The notes below the pieces were generated by a model, which made no database searches, had not been told where the DNA came from, and saw nothing but the letters and a program-made list of their open reading frames with translations. Positions 1 through 14,500 of a stretch of DNA of 64,000 bases are shown here, in pieces. A program made the position numbers and the translations under genes. Source of the stretch: Halictus rubicundus. Its lineage: Eukaryota > Arthropoda > Insecta > Hymenoptera > Halictidae. How positions within the stretch are numbered: the first letter of the stretch is position 1; each line of letters starts with the position of its first letter. The stretch covers positions 62,001 through 126,000 of the forward strand of contig NW_027488846.1 of assembly GCF_050948215.1 (NCBI RefSeq), read 5' to 3'.

Positions 1-1495
1 CCTATCCTCTATCCTATCCTATCCTCTATCGTATCCTATCCTCTATCCTATCCAATCCTCTACCCTATCCTCTATCCTATCCTATTCTGTATCCTATCCT
101 ATCCTATCCACTACCGTCTCCTATCCTGTATCCGATCCAATCCCCTATCCTCTATCCTATCCTATTCTCTATCCTATCCTCTATCGTATCGTATCCTCTA
201 TCCTATCCAATCCTCTATCCTATCCGATCCTCTATCCTATCCTATCCTCTATCCTATCCTATCCTCTATCCTATCCTATCCTCTATCCTATCCTATCCTC
301 TATCCTATCCTATTCTCTATCCTATCCTATCCTATCCTCTATCCGATCCTATCCTCTATCCTATCCTATTGTCTATCCTATCCTATCCTCTATCCTATCC
401 TATCCTCTATCCTATCCTATTCTCCATCCTATCCTATCCTCATATCGTCTCCTATCCTCTATCCTATCCTCTATCCTATCCTATCCTCTATCGTATCCGA
501 TCCTCTATCCTATCCAATCCTCTATCCTATCCTCTATCCTATCCTCTATCCTATCCTATCCTCTATCGTATCCGATCCTCTATCCTATCCAATCCTCTAT
601 CCTATCCTCTATCCTATCCTCTACCGTCTCCTATCCTGTATCCGATTCAATCCCGCATCCTCTATCCTATCCTATTCTCTATTCTATCCTCTATCGTATC
701 GTATCCTCTATCCTATCCAATCCTCTATCCTCTCCGATCCTCTGTCCTATCCTATCCTCTATCCTATCCTATCCTCTATCCTATCCTATCCTCTATCCTA
801 TCCTATCCTCTATCCTATCCTATCCTCTATCCTATCCTATCCTCTATCCTATCCTATCCTCTATCCTACCCTATCCTATCCTCTGTCCGATCCTATCCCC
901 TATCCTATCCTATCCTCTATCCTATCCCATCCTCTATCCCATACTATCCTCTATCCTATCCTATCCTTTATCATATCCTATCCTCTATCCTATCCTATCC
1001 TCTATCGTATCCTATCCTATATTATATCCTATCCGCTATCCTATCCTATCCTCTATCCTATCCTATCCTCTATCCTATCCTATTCTCTATCCTATCCTAT
1101 CCTCTATCCTATCCTATCCTCTATCATATCCTATCCTCTATCCTATCCTATCCTCTATCCTATCCTATCCTCTATCCTATCCTATCGTATCCTCTATCCT
1201 ATCCTATCCTCTATCCTATCCTATCCTATTCTCTATCCCATCCTATCCTTTATCGTATCCTCTCCTTTATCATATCCTATCCTCTATCCTATCCTATCCT
1301 CTATCCTAACCTATCCTCTATCCTATCCTATCCAATCCTCTATCCTATGCTACCCTCTATCCTATCCTATCCTCTATCCTATCCTATCCAATCCTCTATC
1401 CTATGCTACCCTCTATCCTATCCTATCCTCTATCCTATCCTATCCTCTATCCTATTCTATCCTCTATCGTATCCGATCCTCTATCCTATCCTATC

Positions 1496-1600
1496 CTCTA
1501 TAATATCGTATCCTCTATCATATCCTATCCTCTTTCCTATAATATCATCTATCCTATCCTATTCTCTATTATATCCTATCCTCATATCGTCTCCTATCCT
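1496..1600 (+). repeat. AT-richer cassette, family A type (representative)
   Basis: This is the least regular stretch of the array, about 105 bp of units rich in TTA and ATA: CTATAATATCGTATCC, CATATCC, CTTTCC, ATAATATCATC, TTCTC, TTATATCC, then CATATCGTCTCC. Similar cassettes lie near 2.55, 3.96, 5.57, 7.27, 8.88, 10.98, 13.53, 14.93, 16.52, 17.55, 18.99, 20.09, 27.54, 28.97, 30.54, 31.65, 33.05, 34.15, 35.57 and 48.78 kb. Subtypes differ at the CTTTCC unit (CTTTCCTATAATATC, CTTTCCAATAATATC or CTTTATAATAATATC). The TATAAT string resembles a promoter element, but nothing else supports one. Confidence 0.8.
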
Positions 1601-2941
1601 CTATCCTATCCTATCCTCTATCCTATCCTATCCTCTATCCTATCCTATCCTCTATCCTATCCTATCCTCTATCCTATCCTTTCCTCTATCCTATCCTATA
1701 CTCTATCCTATCCTATCCTATCCTCTATCCGATCCTATCCTCTATCCTATCCTATCCTCTATCCTATCCTATCCTCTATCCTATCCTATCCTCTATCCTA
1801 TCCTATCCTCTATCCTATCCTTTCCTCTATCCTATCCTATACTCTATCCTATCCTATCCTATCCTCTATCGTATCCTATCCTCTATCCTATCCAATCCTC
1901 TATCCTATCCTCTATCCTATCCTATTCTGTATCCTATCCTATCCTATCCACTACCGTCTCCTATCCTGTATCCGATCCAATCCCCTATCCTCTATCCTAT
2001 CCTATTCTCTATCCTATCCTCTATCGTATCGTATCCTCTATCCTATCCAATCCTCTATCCTATCCGATCCTCTATCCTATCCTATCCTCTATCCTATCCT
2101 ATCCTCTATCCTATCCTATTCTCCATCCTATCCTATCCTCATATCGTCTCCTATCCTCTATCCTATCCTCTATCCTATCCTATCCTCTATCGTATCCGAT
2201 CCTCTATCCTATCCAATCCTCTATCCTATCCTCTATCCTATCCTCTATCCTATCCTATCCTCTATCTTATCCTATCCTCTATCCTATCCTATCCTCTATC
2301 CTATCCTATCCTCTATCCTATCCTATCGTATCCTCTATCATATCCTATCCTCTATCCTATCCTATCCTTCATCATATCCTATCCTCTATCCGATCCTATC
2401 CCCTATCACATCCTATCCTCTATCCTATCTTATCATCTATCCTATCCTATCCTCTACCGTATCATATTCTCTATCCTATCCTCTATCGTATCGTATCCTC
2501 TAACCTATCCAATCCTCTATCCTATCCGATCCTCTATCCTATCCTATCCTCTATAATATCGTATCCTCTATCATATCCTATCCTCTTTCCAATAATATCA
2601 TCTATCATATCCTATTCTCTATTATATCCTATCCTCATATCGTCTCCTATCCTCTATCCTATCCTATCCTCTATCGTATCCTATCCTCTATCCTATCCAA
2701 TCCTCTATCCTATCCTCTATCCTATCCTATTCTGTATCCTATCCTATCCTATCCACTACCGTCTCCTATCCTGTATCCGATCCAATCCCCTATCCTCTAT
2801 CCTATCCTATTCTCTATCCTATCCTCTATCGTATCGTATCCTCTATCCTATCCAATCCTCTATCCTATCCGATCCTCTATCCTGTCCTATCCTCTATCCT
2901 ATCCTATCCTCTATCCTATCCTATCCTCTATCCTATCCTAT

Positions 2942-5900
2942 TCTCTATCCTATCCTATCCTATCCTCTATCCGATCCTATCCTCTATCCTATCCTATCCT
3001 CTATCCTATCCTATCCTCTATCCTATCCTATCCTCTATCCTATCCTATTCTCCATCCTATCCTATCCTCATATCGTCTCCTATCCTCTATCCTATCCTCT
3101 ATCCTATCCTATCCTCTATCGTATCCGATCCTCTATCCTATCCAATCCTCTATCCTATCCTCTATCCTATCCTCTATCCTATCCTATCCTCTATCGTATC
3201 CGATCCTCTATCCTATCCAATCCTCTATCCTAACCTCTATCCTATCCTCTAACGTCTCCTATCCTGTATCCGATCCAATCCCGCATCCTCTATCCTATCC
3301 TATTCTCTAACCTATCCTCTATCGTATCGTATCCTCTATCCTATCCAATCCTCTATCCTATCCGATCCTCTATCCTATCCTATCCTCTATCCTATCCTAT
3401 CCTCTATCCTATCCTATCCTCTATCCTATCCTATCCTCTATCCTATCCTATCCTCTATCCTATCCTATCCTCTATCCTATCCTATCCTCTATCCTATCCT
3501 ATCCTCTATCCTATCCTATCCTCTATCCTATCCTATCCTCTATCCTATCCTATCCTCTATCCTACCCTATCCTATCCTCTGTCCGATCCTATCCCTATCC
3601 TATCCTATCCTCTATCCTATGCCATCCTCTATCCCATACTATCCTATATCCTATCCTATCCTTTATCATATCATATCCTCTATCCTATCCTATCCTCTAT
3701 CGTATCCTATCCTCTATTATATCCTATCCGCTATCCTATCCTATCCTCTATCCTATCCTATCCTCTATCCTATCCTATCCTCTATCATATCCTATCCTCT
3801 ATCCTATCCTATCCTCTATCCTATCCTATCCTCCATCCTATCCTATCGTATCCTCTATCCTATCCTATCCTCTATCCTATCCTATCCTCTATCCTATCCA
3901 ATCGTATCCTCTATCCTATCCTATCCACTATCCTATCCGATCCTCTATCCTATCCTATCCTCTATAATATCGTATCCTCTATCATATCCTATCCTCTTTA
4001 TAATAATATCATCTATCCTATCCTATTCTCTATTATATCCTATCCTCATATCGTCTCCTATCCTCTATCCTATCCTATCCTCTATCGTATCCTATCCTCT
4101 ATCCTATCCAATCCTCTATCCTATCCTCTATCCTATCCTATTCTGTATCCTATCCTATCCTATCCACTACCGTCTCCTATCCTGTATCCGATCCAATCCC
4201 CTATCCTCTATCCTATCCTATTCTCTATCCTATCCTCTATCGTATCGTATCCTCTATCCTATCCAATCCTCTATCCTATCCGATCCTCTATCCTATCCTA
4301 TCCTCTATCATATCCTATCCTCTATCCTATCCTATCCTCTATCCTATCCTATCCTGTATCCTATCCTATTCTCTATCCTATCCTATCCTATCCTCTATCC
4401 GATCCTATCCTCTATCCTATCCTATCCTCTATCCTATCCTATCCTCTATCCTATCCTATCCTCTATCCTATCCTATTCTCCATCCTATCCTATCCTCATA
4501 TCGTCTCCTATCCTCTATCCTATCCTCTATCCTATCCTATCCTCTATCGTATCCGATCCTCTATCCTATCCAATCCTCTATCCTATCCTCTATCCTATCC
4601 TCTATCCTATCCTATCCTCTATCGTATCCGATCCTCTATCCTATCCAATCCTCTATCCTATCCTCTATCCTATCCTCTACCGTCTCCTATCCTGTATCCG
4701 ATTCAATCCAGCATCCTCTATCCTATCCTATTCTCTATTCTATCCTCTATCGTATCGTATCCTCTATCCTATCCAATCCTCTATCCTCTCCGATCCTCTG
4801 TCCTATCCTATCCTCTATCCTATCCTATCCTCTATCCTATCCTATCCTCTATCCTATCCTATCCTCTATCCTATCCTATCCTCTATCCTATCCTATCCTC
4901 TATCCTATCCTATCCTCTATCCTATCCTATCCTCTATCCTACCCTATCCTATCCTCTGTCCGATCCTATCCCCTATACTATCCTATCCTCTATCCTATCC
5001 CATCCTCTATCCCATACTATCCTCTATCCTATCCTATCCTTTATCATATCCTATCCTCTATCCTATCCTATCCTCTATCGTATCCTATCCTCTATTATAT
5101 CCTATCCGCTATCCTATCCTATCCTCTATCCTATCCTATCCTCTATCCTATCCTATTCTCTATCCTATCCTATCCTCTATCCTATCCTATCCTCTATCAT
5201 ATCCTATCCTCTATCCTATCCTATCCTCTATCCTATCCTATCCTCTATCCTATCCTATCGTATCCTCTATCCTATCCTATCCTCTATCCTATCCTATCCT
5301 ATTCTCTATCCCATCCTATCCTTTATCGTATCCTCTCCTTTATCATATCCTATGCTCTATCCTATCCTATCCTCTATCCTAACCTATCCTCTATCCTATC
5401 CTATCCAATCCTCTATCCTATGCTACCCTCTATCCTATCCTATCCTCTATCCTATCCTATCCAATCCTCTATCCTATGCTACCCTCTATCCTATCCTATC
5501 CTCTATCCTATCCTATCCTCTATCCTATTCTATCCTCTATCGTATCCGATCCTCTATCCTATCCTATCCTCTATAATATCGTATCCTCTATCATATCCTA
5601 TCCTCTTTCCTATAATATCATCTATCCTACCCTATTCTCTATTATATCCTATCCTCATATCGTCTCCTATCCTCTATCCTATCCTATCCTCTATCCTATC
5701 CTATCCTCTATCCTATCCTATCCTCTATCCTATCCTTTCCTCTATCCTATCCTATACTCTATCCTATCCTATCCTATCCTCTATCCGATCCTATCCTCTA
5801 TCCTATCCTATCCTCTATCCTATCCTATCCTCTATCCTATCCTATCCTCTATCCTATCCTATCCTCTATCCTATCCTTTCCTCTATCCTATCCTATACTC

Positions 5901-6249
5901 TATCCTATCCTATCCTATCCTCTATCCTATCCTATTCTCTATCCTATCCTATCCTATCCTCTATCCGATCCTATCCTCTATCCTATCCTATCCTCTATCC
6001 TATCCTATCCTCTATCCTATCCTATCCTCTATCCTATCCTATTCTCCATCCTATCCTATCCTCATATCGTCTCCTATCCTCTATCCTATCCTCTATCCTA
6101 TCCTATCCTCTATCGTATCCGATCCTCTATCCTATCCAATCCTCTATCCTATCCTCTATCCTATCCTCTATCCTATCCTATCCTCTATCTTATACTATCC
6201 TCTATCCTATCCTATCCTCTATCCTATCCTATCCTCTATCCTATCCTAT
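2942..6249 (+). repeat. 3,308-bp tandem duplication, left copy
   Basis: This segment is repeated directly downstream at an offset of exactly 3,308 bp. Landmarks that keep this offset include CATATCG at about 3,067/6,375, the stop-bearing CTAACC at 3,233/6,541, CCTATGCCATCC at 3,619/6,927 and TGCTACCC at 5,420/8,728 and 5,476/8,784. The translation of 3,619-5,382 appears identical over 587 codons to that of 6,927-8,690. The left limit is set by mismatching variants near 2,884 and 6,192. Confidence 0.88.
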
Positions 6250-9200
6250 TCTCTATCCTATCCTATCCTATCCTCTATCCGATCCTATCCTCTATCCTAT
6301 CCTATCCTCTATCCTATCCTATCCTCTATCCTATCCTATCCTCTATCCTATCCTATTCTCCATCCTATCCTATCCTCATATCGTCTCCTATCCTCTATCC
6401 TATCCTCTATCCTATCCTATCCTCTATCGTATCCGATCCTCTATCCTATCCAATCCTCTATCCTATCCTCTATCCTATCCTCTATCCTATCCTATCCTCT
6501 ATCGTATCCGATCCTCTATCCTATCCAATCCTCTATCCTAACCTCTATCCTATCCTCTAACGTCTCCTATCCTGTATCCGATCCAATCCCGCATCCTCTA
6601 TCCTATCCTATTCTCTAACCTATCCTCTATCGTATCGTATCCTCTATCCTATCCAATCCTCTATCCTATCCGATCCTCTATCCTATCCTATCCTCTATCC
6701 TATCCTATCCTCTATCCTATCCTATCCTCTATCCTATCCTATCCTCTATCCTATCCTATCCTCTATCCTATCCTATCCTCTATCCTATCCTATCCTCTAT
6801 CCTATCCTATCCTCTATCCTATCCTATCCTCTATCCTATCCTATCCTCTATCCTATCCTATCCTCTATCCTACCCTATCCTATCCTCTGTCCGATCCTAT
6901 CCCTATCCTATCCTATCCTCTATCCTATGCCATCCTCTATCCCATACTATCCTATATCCTATCCTATCCTTTATCATATCATATCCTCTATCCTATCCTA
7001 TCCTCTATCGTATCCTATCCTCTATTATATCCTATCCGCTATCCTATCCTATCCTCTATCCTATCCTATCCTCTATCCTATCCTATCCTCTATCATATCC
7101 TATCCTCTATCCTATCCTATCCTCTATCCTATCCTATCCTCCATCCTATCCTATCGTATCCTCTATCCTATCCTATCCTCTATCCTATCCTATCCTCTAT
7201 CCTATCCAATCGTATCCTCTATCCTATCCTATCCACTATCCTATCCGATCCTCTATCCTATCCTATCCTCTATAATATCGTATCCTCTATCATATCCTAT
7301 CCTCTTTATAATAATATCATCTATCCTATCCTATTCTCTATTATATCCTATCCTCATATCGTCTCCTATCCTCTATCCTATCCTATCCTCTATCGTATCC
7401 TATCCTCTATCCTATCCAATCCTCTATCCTATCCTCTATCCTATCCTATTCTGTATCCTATCCTATCCTATCCACTACCGTCTCCTATCCTGTATCCGAT
7501 CCAATCCCCTATCCTCTATCCTATCCTATTCTCTATCCTATCCTCTATCGTATCGTATCCTCTATCCTATCCAATCCTCTATCCTATCCGATCCTCTATC
7601 CTATCCTATCCTCTATCATATCCTATCCTCTATCCTATCCTATCCTCTATCCTATCCTATCCTGTATCCTATCCTATTCTCTATCCTATCCTATCCTATC
7701 CTCTATCCGATCCTATCCTCTATCCTATCCTATCCTCTATCCTATCCTATCCTCTATCCTATCCTATCCTCTATCCTATCCTATTCTCCATCCTATCCTA
7801 TCCTCATATCGTCTCCTATCCTCTATCCTATCCTCTATCCTATCCTATCCTCTATCGTATCCGATCCTCTATCCTATCCAATCCTCTATCCTATCCTCTA
7901 TCCTATCCTCTATCCTATCCTATCCTCTATCGTATCCGATCCTCTATCCTATCCAATCCTCTATCCTATCCTCTATCCTATCCTCTACCGTCTCCTATCC
8001 TGTATCCGATTCAATCCAGCATCCTCTATCCTATCCTATTCTCTATTCTATCCTCTATCGTATCGTATCCTCTATCCTATCCAATCCTCTATCCTCTCCG
8101 ATCCTCTGTCCTATCCTATCCTCTATCCTATCCTATCCTCTATCCTATCCTATCCTCTATCCTATCCTATCCTCTATCCTATCCTATCCTCTATCCTATC
8201 CTATCCTCTATCCTATCCTATCCTCTATCCTATCCTATCCTCTATCCTACCCTATCCTATCCTCTGTCCGATCCTATCCCCTATACTATCCTATCCTCTA
8301 TCCTATCCCATCCTCTATCCCATACTATCCTCTATCCTATCCTATCCTTTATCATATCCTATCCTCTATCCTATCCTATCCTCTATCGTATCCTATCCTC
8401 TATTATATCCTATCCGCTATCCTATCCTATCCTCTATCCTATCCTATCCTCTATCCTATCCTATTCTCTATCCTATCCTATCCTCTATCCTATCCTATCC
8501 TCTATCATATCCTATCCTCTATCCTATCCTATCCTCTATCCTATCCTATCCTCTATCCTATCCTATCGTATCCTCTATCCTATCCTATCCTCTATCCTAT
8601 CCTATCCTATTCTCTATCCCATCCTATCCTTTATCGTATCCTCTCCTTTATCATATCCTATGCTCTATCCTATCCTATCCTCTATCCTAACCTATCCTCT
8701 ATCCTATCCTATCCAATCCTCTATCCTATGCTACCCTCTATCCTATCCTATCCTCTATCCTATCCTATCCAATCCTCTATCCTATGCTACCCTCTATCCT
8801 ATCCTATCCTCTATCCTATCCTATCCTCTATCCTATTCTATCCTCTATCGTATCCGATCCTCTATCCTATCCTATCCTCTATAATATCGTATCCTCTATC
8901 ATATCCTATCCTCTTTCCTATAATATCATCTATCCTACCCTATTCTCTATTATATCCTATCCTCATATCGTCTCCTATCCTCTATCCTATCCTATCCTCT
9001 ATCCTATCCTATCCTCTATCCTATCCTATCCTCTATCCTATCCTTTCCTCTATCCTATCCTATACTCTATCCTATCCTATCCTATCCTCTATCCGATCCT
9101 ATCCTCTATCCTATCCTATCCTCTATCCTATCCTATCCTCTATCCTATCCTATCCTCTATCCTATCCTATCCTCTATCCTATCCTTTCCTCTATCCTATC

Positions 9201-9557
9201 CTATACTCTATCCTATCCTATCCTATCCTCTATCCTATCCTATTCTCTATCCTATCCTATCCTATCCTCTATCCGATCCTATCCTCTATCCTATCCTATC
9301 CTCTATCCTATCCTATCCTCTATCCTATCCTATCCTCTATCCTATCCTATTCTCCATCCTATCCTATCCTCATATCGTCTCCTATCCTCTATCCTATCCT
9401 CTATCCTATCCTATCCTCTATCGTATCCGATCCTCTATCCTATCCAATCCTCTATCCTATCCTCTATCCTATCCTCTATCCTATCCTATCCTCTATCTTA
9501 TACTATCCTCTATCCTATCCTATCCTCTATCCTATCCTATCCTCTATCCTATCCTAT
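6250..9557 (+). repeat. 3,308-bp tandem duplication, right copy
   Basis: This is the second copy of the preceding block, in direct contact with it. Identity ends at about 9,558, where a CGTATCC unit appears in place of the TTCTC unit at 6,250. I saw no differences in the parts compared, which points to a very recent duplication or an assembly duplication. Confidence 0.88.
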
Positions 9558-11590
9558 CGTATCCTCTATCATATCCTATCCTCTATCCTATCCTATCCTT
9601 CATCATATCCTATCCTCTATCCTATCCTATTCTCTATCCTATCCTCTATCGTATCGTACCCTCTATCCTATCCAATCCTCTATCCTATCCGATCCTCTAT
9701 CCTATCCTATCCTCTATCATATCCTATCCTCTATCCTATCCTATCCTCTATCCTATCCTATCCTCTATCCTATCCTATTCTCTATCCTATCCTATCCTAT
9801 CCTCTATCCGATCCTATCCTCTATCCTATCCTATCCTCTATCCTATCCTATCCTCTATCCTATCCTATCCTCTATCCTATCCTATTCTCCATCCTATCCT
9901 ATCCTCATATCGTCTCCTATCCTCTATCCTATCCTCTATCCTATCCTATCCTCTATCGTATCCGATCCTCTATCCTATCCAATCCTCTATCCTATCCTCT
10001 ATCCTATCCTCTATCCTATCCTATCCTCTATCGTATCCGATCCTCTATCCTATCCAATCCTCTATCCTATCCTCTATCCTATCCTCTACCGTCTCCTATC
10101 CTGTATCCGATTCAATCCAGCATCCTCTATCCTATCCTATTCTCTATTCTATCCTCTGTCGTATCGTATCCTCTATCCTATCCAATCCTCTATCCTCTCC
10201 GATCCTCTGTCCTATCCTATCCTCTATCCTATCCTATCCTCTATCCTATCCTATCCTCTATCCTATCCTATCCTCTATCCTATCCTATCCTCTATCCTAT
10301 CCTATCCTCTATCCTATCCTATCCTCTATCCTATCCTATCCTCTATCCTACCCTATCCTATCCTCTGTCCGATCCTATCCCCTATCCTATCCTATCCTCT
10401 ATCCTATCCCATCCTCTATCCCATACTATCCTCTATCCTATCCTATCCTTTATCATATCCTATCCTCTATCCTATCCTATCCTCTATCGTATCCTATCCT
10501 CTATTATATCCTATCCGCTATCCTATCCTATCCTCTATCCTATCCTATCCTCTATCCTATCCTATTCTCTATCCTATCCTATCCTCTATCCTATCCTATC
10601 CTCTATCATATCCTATCCTCTATCCTATCCTATCCTCTATCCTATCCTATCCTCTATCCTATCCTATCGTATCCTCTATCCTATCCTATCCTCTATCCTA
10701 TCCTATCCTATTCTCTATCCCATCCTATCCTTTATCGTATCCTCTCCTTTATCATATCCTATCCTCTATCCTATCCTATCCTCTATCCTAACCTATCCTC
10801 TATCCTATCCTATCCAATCCTCTATCCTATGCTACCCTCTATCCTATCCTATCCTCTATCCTATCCTATCCAATCCTCTATCCTATGCTACCCTCTATCC
10901 TATCCTATCCTCTATCCTATCCTATCCTCTATCCTATTCTATCCTCTATCGTATCCGATCCTCTATCCTATCCTATCCTCTATAATATCGTATCCTCTAT
11001 CATATCCTATCCTCTTTCCTATAATATCATCTATCCTACCCTATTCTCTATTATATCCTATCCTCATATCGTCTCCTATCCTCTATCCTATCCTATCCTC
11101 TATCCTATCCTATCCTCTATCCTATCCTATCCTCTATCCTATCCTTTCCTCTATCCTATCCTATACTCTATCCTATCCTATCCTATCCTCTATCCGATCC
11201 TATCCTCTATCCTATCCTATCCTCTATCCTATCCTATCCTCTATCCTATCCTATCCTCTATCCTATCCTATCCTCTATCCTATCCTTTCCTCTATCCTAT
11301 CCTATACTCTATCCTATCCTATCCTATCCTCTATCCTATCCTATTCTCTATCCTATCCTATCCTATCCTCTATCCGATCCTATCCTCTATCCTATCCTAT
11401 CCTCTATCCTATCCTATCCTCTATCCTATCCTATCCTCTATCCTATCCTATTCTCCATCCTATCCTATCCTCATATCGTCTCCTATCCTCTATCCTATCC
11501 TCTATCCTATCCTATCCTCTATCGTATCCGATCCTCTATCCTATCCAATCCTCTATCCTATCCTCTATCCTATCCTCTATCCTATCCTAT
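7530..11590 (+). repeat. 2,101-bp offset duplication
   Basis: About 7.53-9.49 kb recurs at about 9.63-11.59 kb with a constant offset of 2,101 bp. Matching landmarks are CATATCG at 7,805/9,906 and 9,371/11,472, a TTCTC unit at 7,677/9,778 and TGCTACCC at 8,728/10,829 and 8,784/10,885. A few single-base differences exist, such as CTGTAT near 7,664 against CTCTAT near 9,765. This repeat overlaps the end of the 3,308-bp duplication, so the two events are nested. Confidence 0.82.
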
Positions 11591-14500
11591 CCTCTATCGT
11601 ATCCGATCCTCTATCCTATCCAATCCTCTATCCTAACCTCTATCCTATCCTCTAACGTCTCCTATCCTGTATCCGATCCAATCCCGCATCCTCTATCCTA
11701 TCCTATTCTCTAACCTATCCTCTATCGTATCGTATCCTCTATCCTATCCAATCCTCTATCCTATCCGATCCTCTATCCTATCCTATCCTCTATCCTATCC
11801 TATCCTCTATCCTATCCTATCCTCTATCCTATCCTATCCTCTATCCTATCCTATCCTCTATCCTATCCTATCCTCTATCCTATCCTATCCTCTATCCTAT
11901 CCTATCCTCTATCCTATCCTATCCTCTATCCTATCCTATCCTCTATCCTACCCTATCCTATCCTCTGTCCGATCCTATCCCTATCCTATCCTATCCTCTA
12001 TCCTATCCCATCCTCTATCCCATACTATCCTATATCCTATCCTATCCTTTATCATATCATATCCTCTATCCTATCCTATCCTCTATCCTATCCTCTACCG
12101 TCTCCTATCCTGTATCCGATTCAATCCCGCATCCTCTATCCTATCCTATTCTCTATTCTATCCTCTATCGTATCGTATCCTCTATCCTATCCAATCCTCT
12201 ATCCTCTCCGATCCTCTGTCCTATCCTATCCTCTATCCTATCCTATCCTCTATCCTATCCTATCCTCTATCCTATCCTATCCTCTATCCTATCCAATCCT
12301 CTATCCTATCCTCTATCCTATCCTATTCTGTATCCTATCCTATCCTATCCACTACCGTCTCCTATGCTGTATCCGATCCAATCCCCTATCCTCTATCCTA
12401 TCCTATTCTCTATCCTATCCTCTATCGTATCGTATCCTCTATCCTATCCAATCCTCTATCCTATCCGATCCTCTATCCTATCCTATCCTCTATCCTATCC
12501 TATCCTCTATCCTATCCTATCCTCTATCCTATCCTATCCTCTATCCTATCCTATTCTCTATCCTATCCTATCCTATCCTCTATCCGATCCTATCCTCTAT
12601 CCTATCCTATCCTCTATCCTATCCTATCCTCTATCCTATCCTATCCTCTATCCTATCCTATCCTCTATCGTATCCCATCCTCTATTATATCCTATCCGCT
12701 ATCCTATCCTATCCTCTATCCTATCCTATCCTCTATCCTATCCTATTCTCTATCCTATCCTATCCTCTATCCTATCCTATCCTCTATCATATCCTATCCT
12801 CTATCCTATCCTATCCTCTATCCTATCCTATCCTCTATCCTATCCTATCGTATCCTCTATCCTATCCTATCCTATCCTCTATCCGATCCTATCCTCTATC
12901 CTATCCTATCCTCTATCCTATCCTATCCTCTATCCTATCCTATCCTCTATCCTATCCTATTCTCCATCCTATCCTATCCTCATATCGTCTCCTATCCTCT
13001 ATCCTATCCTCTATCCTATCCTATCCTCTATCGTATCCGATCCTCTATCCTATCCTATCCTCTATCCTATCCTATCCTCTATCGTATCCGATCCTCTATC
13101 CTATCCAATCCTCTATCCTATCCTCTATCCTATCCTCTATCCTATCCTATCCTCTATCATATCCTATCCTCTATCCTATCCTATCCTCTATCCTATCCTA
13201 TCCTCTATCCTATCCTATCGTATCCTCTATCATATCCTATCCTCTATCCTATCCTATCCTCTATCCTATCATATCCTCTATCCTATCCTATCCTCTATCC
13301 TATCCCATCCTCTATCCCATACTATCCTCTATCCTATCCTATCCTTCATCATATCCTATCCTCTATCCGATCCTATCCCCTATCACATCCTATCCTCTAT
13401 CCTATCTTATCCTCTATCCTATCCTATCCTCTACCGTATCATATTCTCTATCCTATCCTCTATCGTATCGTATCCTCTAACCTATCCAATCCTCTATCCT
13501 ATCCGATCCTCTATCCTATCCTATCCTCTATAATATCGTATCCTCTATCATATCCTATCCTCTTTCCAATAATATCATCTATCCTATCCTATTCTCTATT
13601 ATATCCTATCCTCATATCGTCTCCTATCCTCTATCCTATCCTATCCTCTATCGTATCCTATCCTCTATCCTATCCAATCCTCTATCCTATCCTCTATCCT
13701 ATCCTATTCTGTATCCTATCCTATCCTATCCACTACCGTCTCCTATCCTGTATCCGATCCAATCCCCTATCCTCTATCCTATCCTATTCTCTATCCTATC
13801 CTCTATCGTATCGTATCCTCTATCCTATCCAATCCTCTATCCTATCCGATCCTCTATCCTGTCCTATCCTCTATCCTATCCTATCCTCTATCCTATCCTA
13901 TCCTCTATCCTATCCTATTCTCTATCCTATCCTATCCTATCCTCTATCCGATCCTATCCTCTATCCTATCCTATCCTCTATCCTATCCTATCCTCTATCC
14001 TATCCTATCCTCTATCCTATCCTATTCTCCATCCTATCCTATCCTCATATCGTCTCCTATCCTCTATCCTATCCTCTATCCTATCCTATCCTCTATCGTA
14101 TCCGATCCTCTATCCTATCCAATCCTCTATCCTATCCTCTATCCTATCCTCTATCCTATCCTATCCTCTATCGTATCCGATCCTCTATCCTATCCAATCC
14201 TCTATCCTAACCTCTATCCTATCCTCTAACGTCTCCTATCCTGTATCCGATCCAATCCGCATCCTCTATCCTATCCTATTCTCTAACCTATCCTCTATCG
14301 TATCGTATCCTCTATCCTATCCAATCCTCTATCCTATCCGATCCTCTATCCTATCCTATCCTCTATCCTATCCTATCCTCTATCCTATCCTATCCTCTAT
14401 ATCCTATCCTATCCTCTATCCTATCCTATCCTCTATCCTATCCTATCCTCTATCCTATCCTATCCTCTATCCTATCCTATCCTCTATCCTATCCTATCCT

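Noticed and set aside
1500..1600. TATAAT/TATA-box promoter in the AT-richer cassette
   Set aside because: The string is a small variation on the repeat and recurs in over 30 cassettes. There is no partner element, start site or downstream gene.
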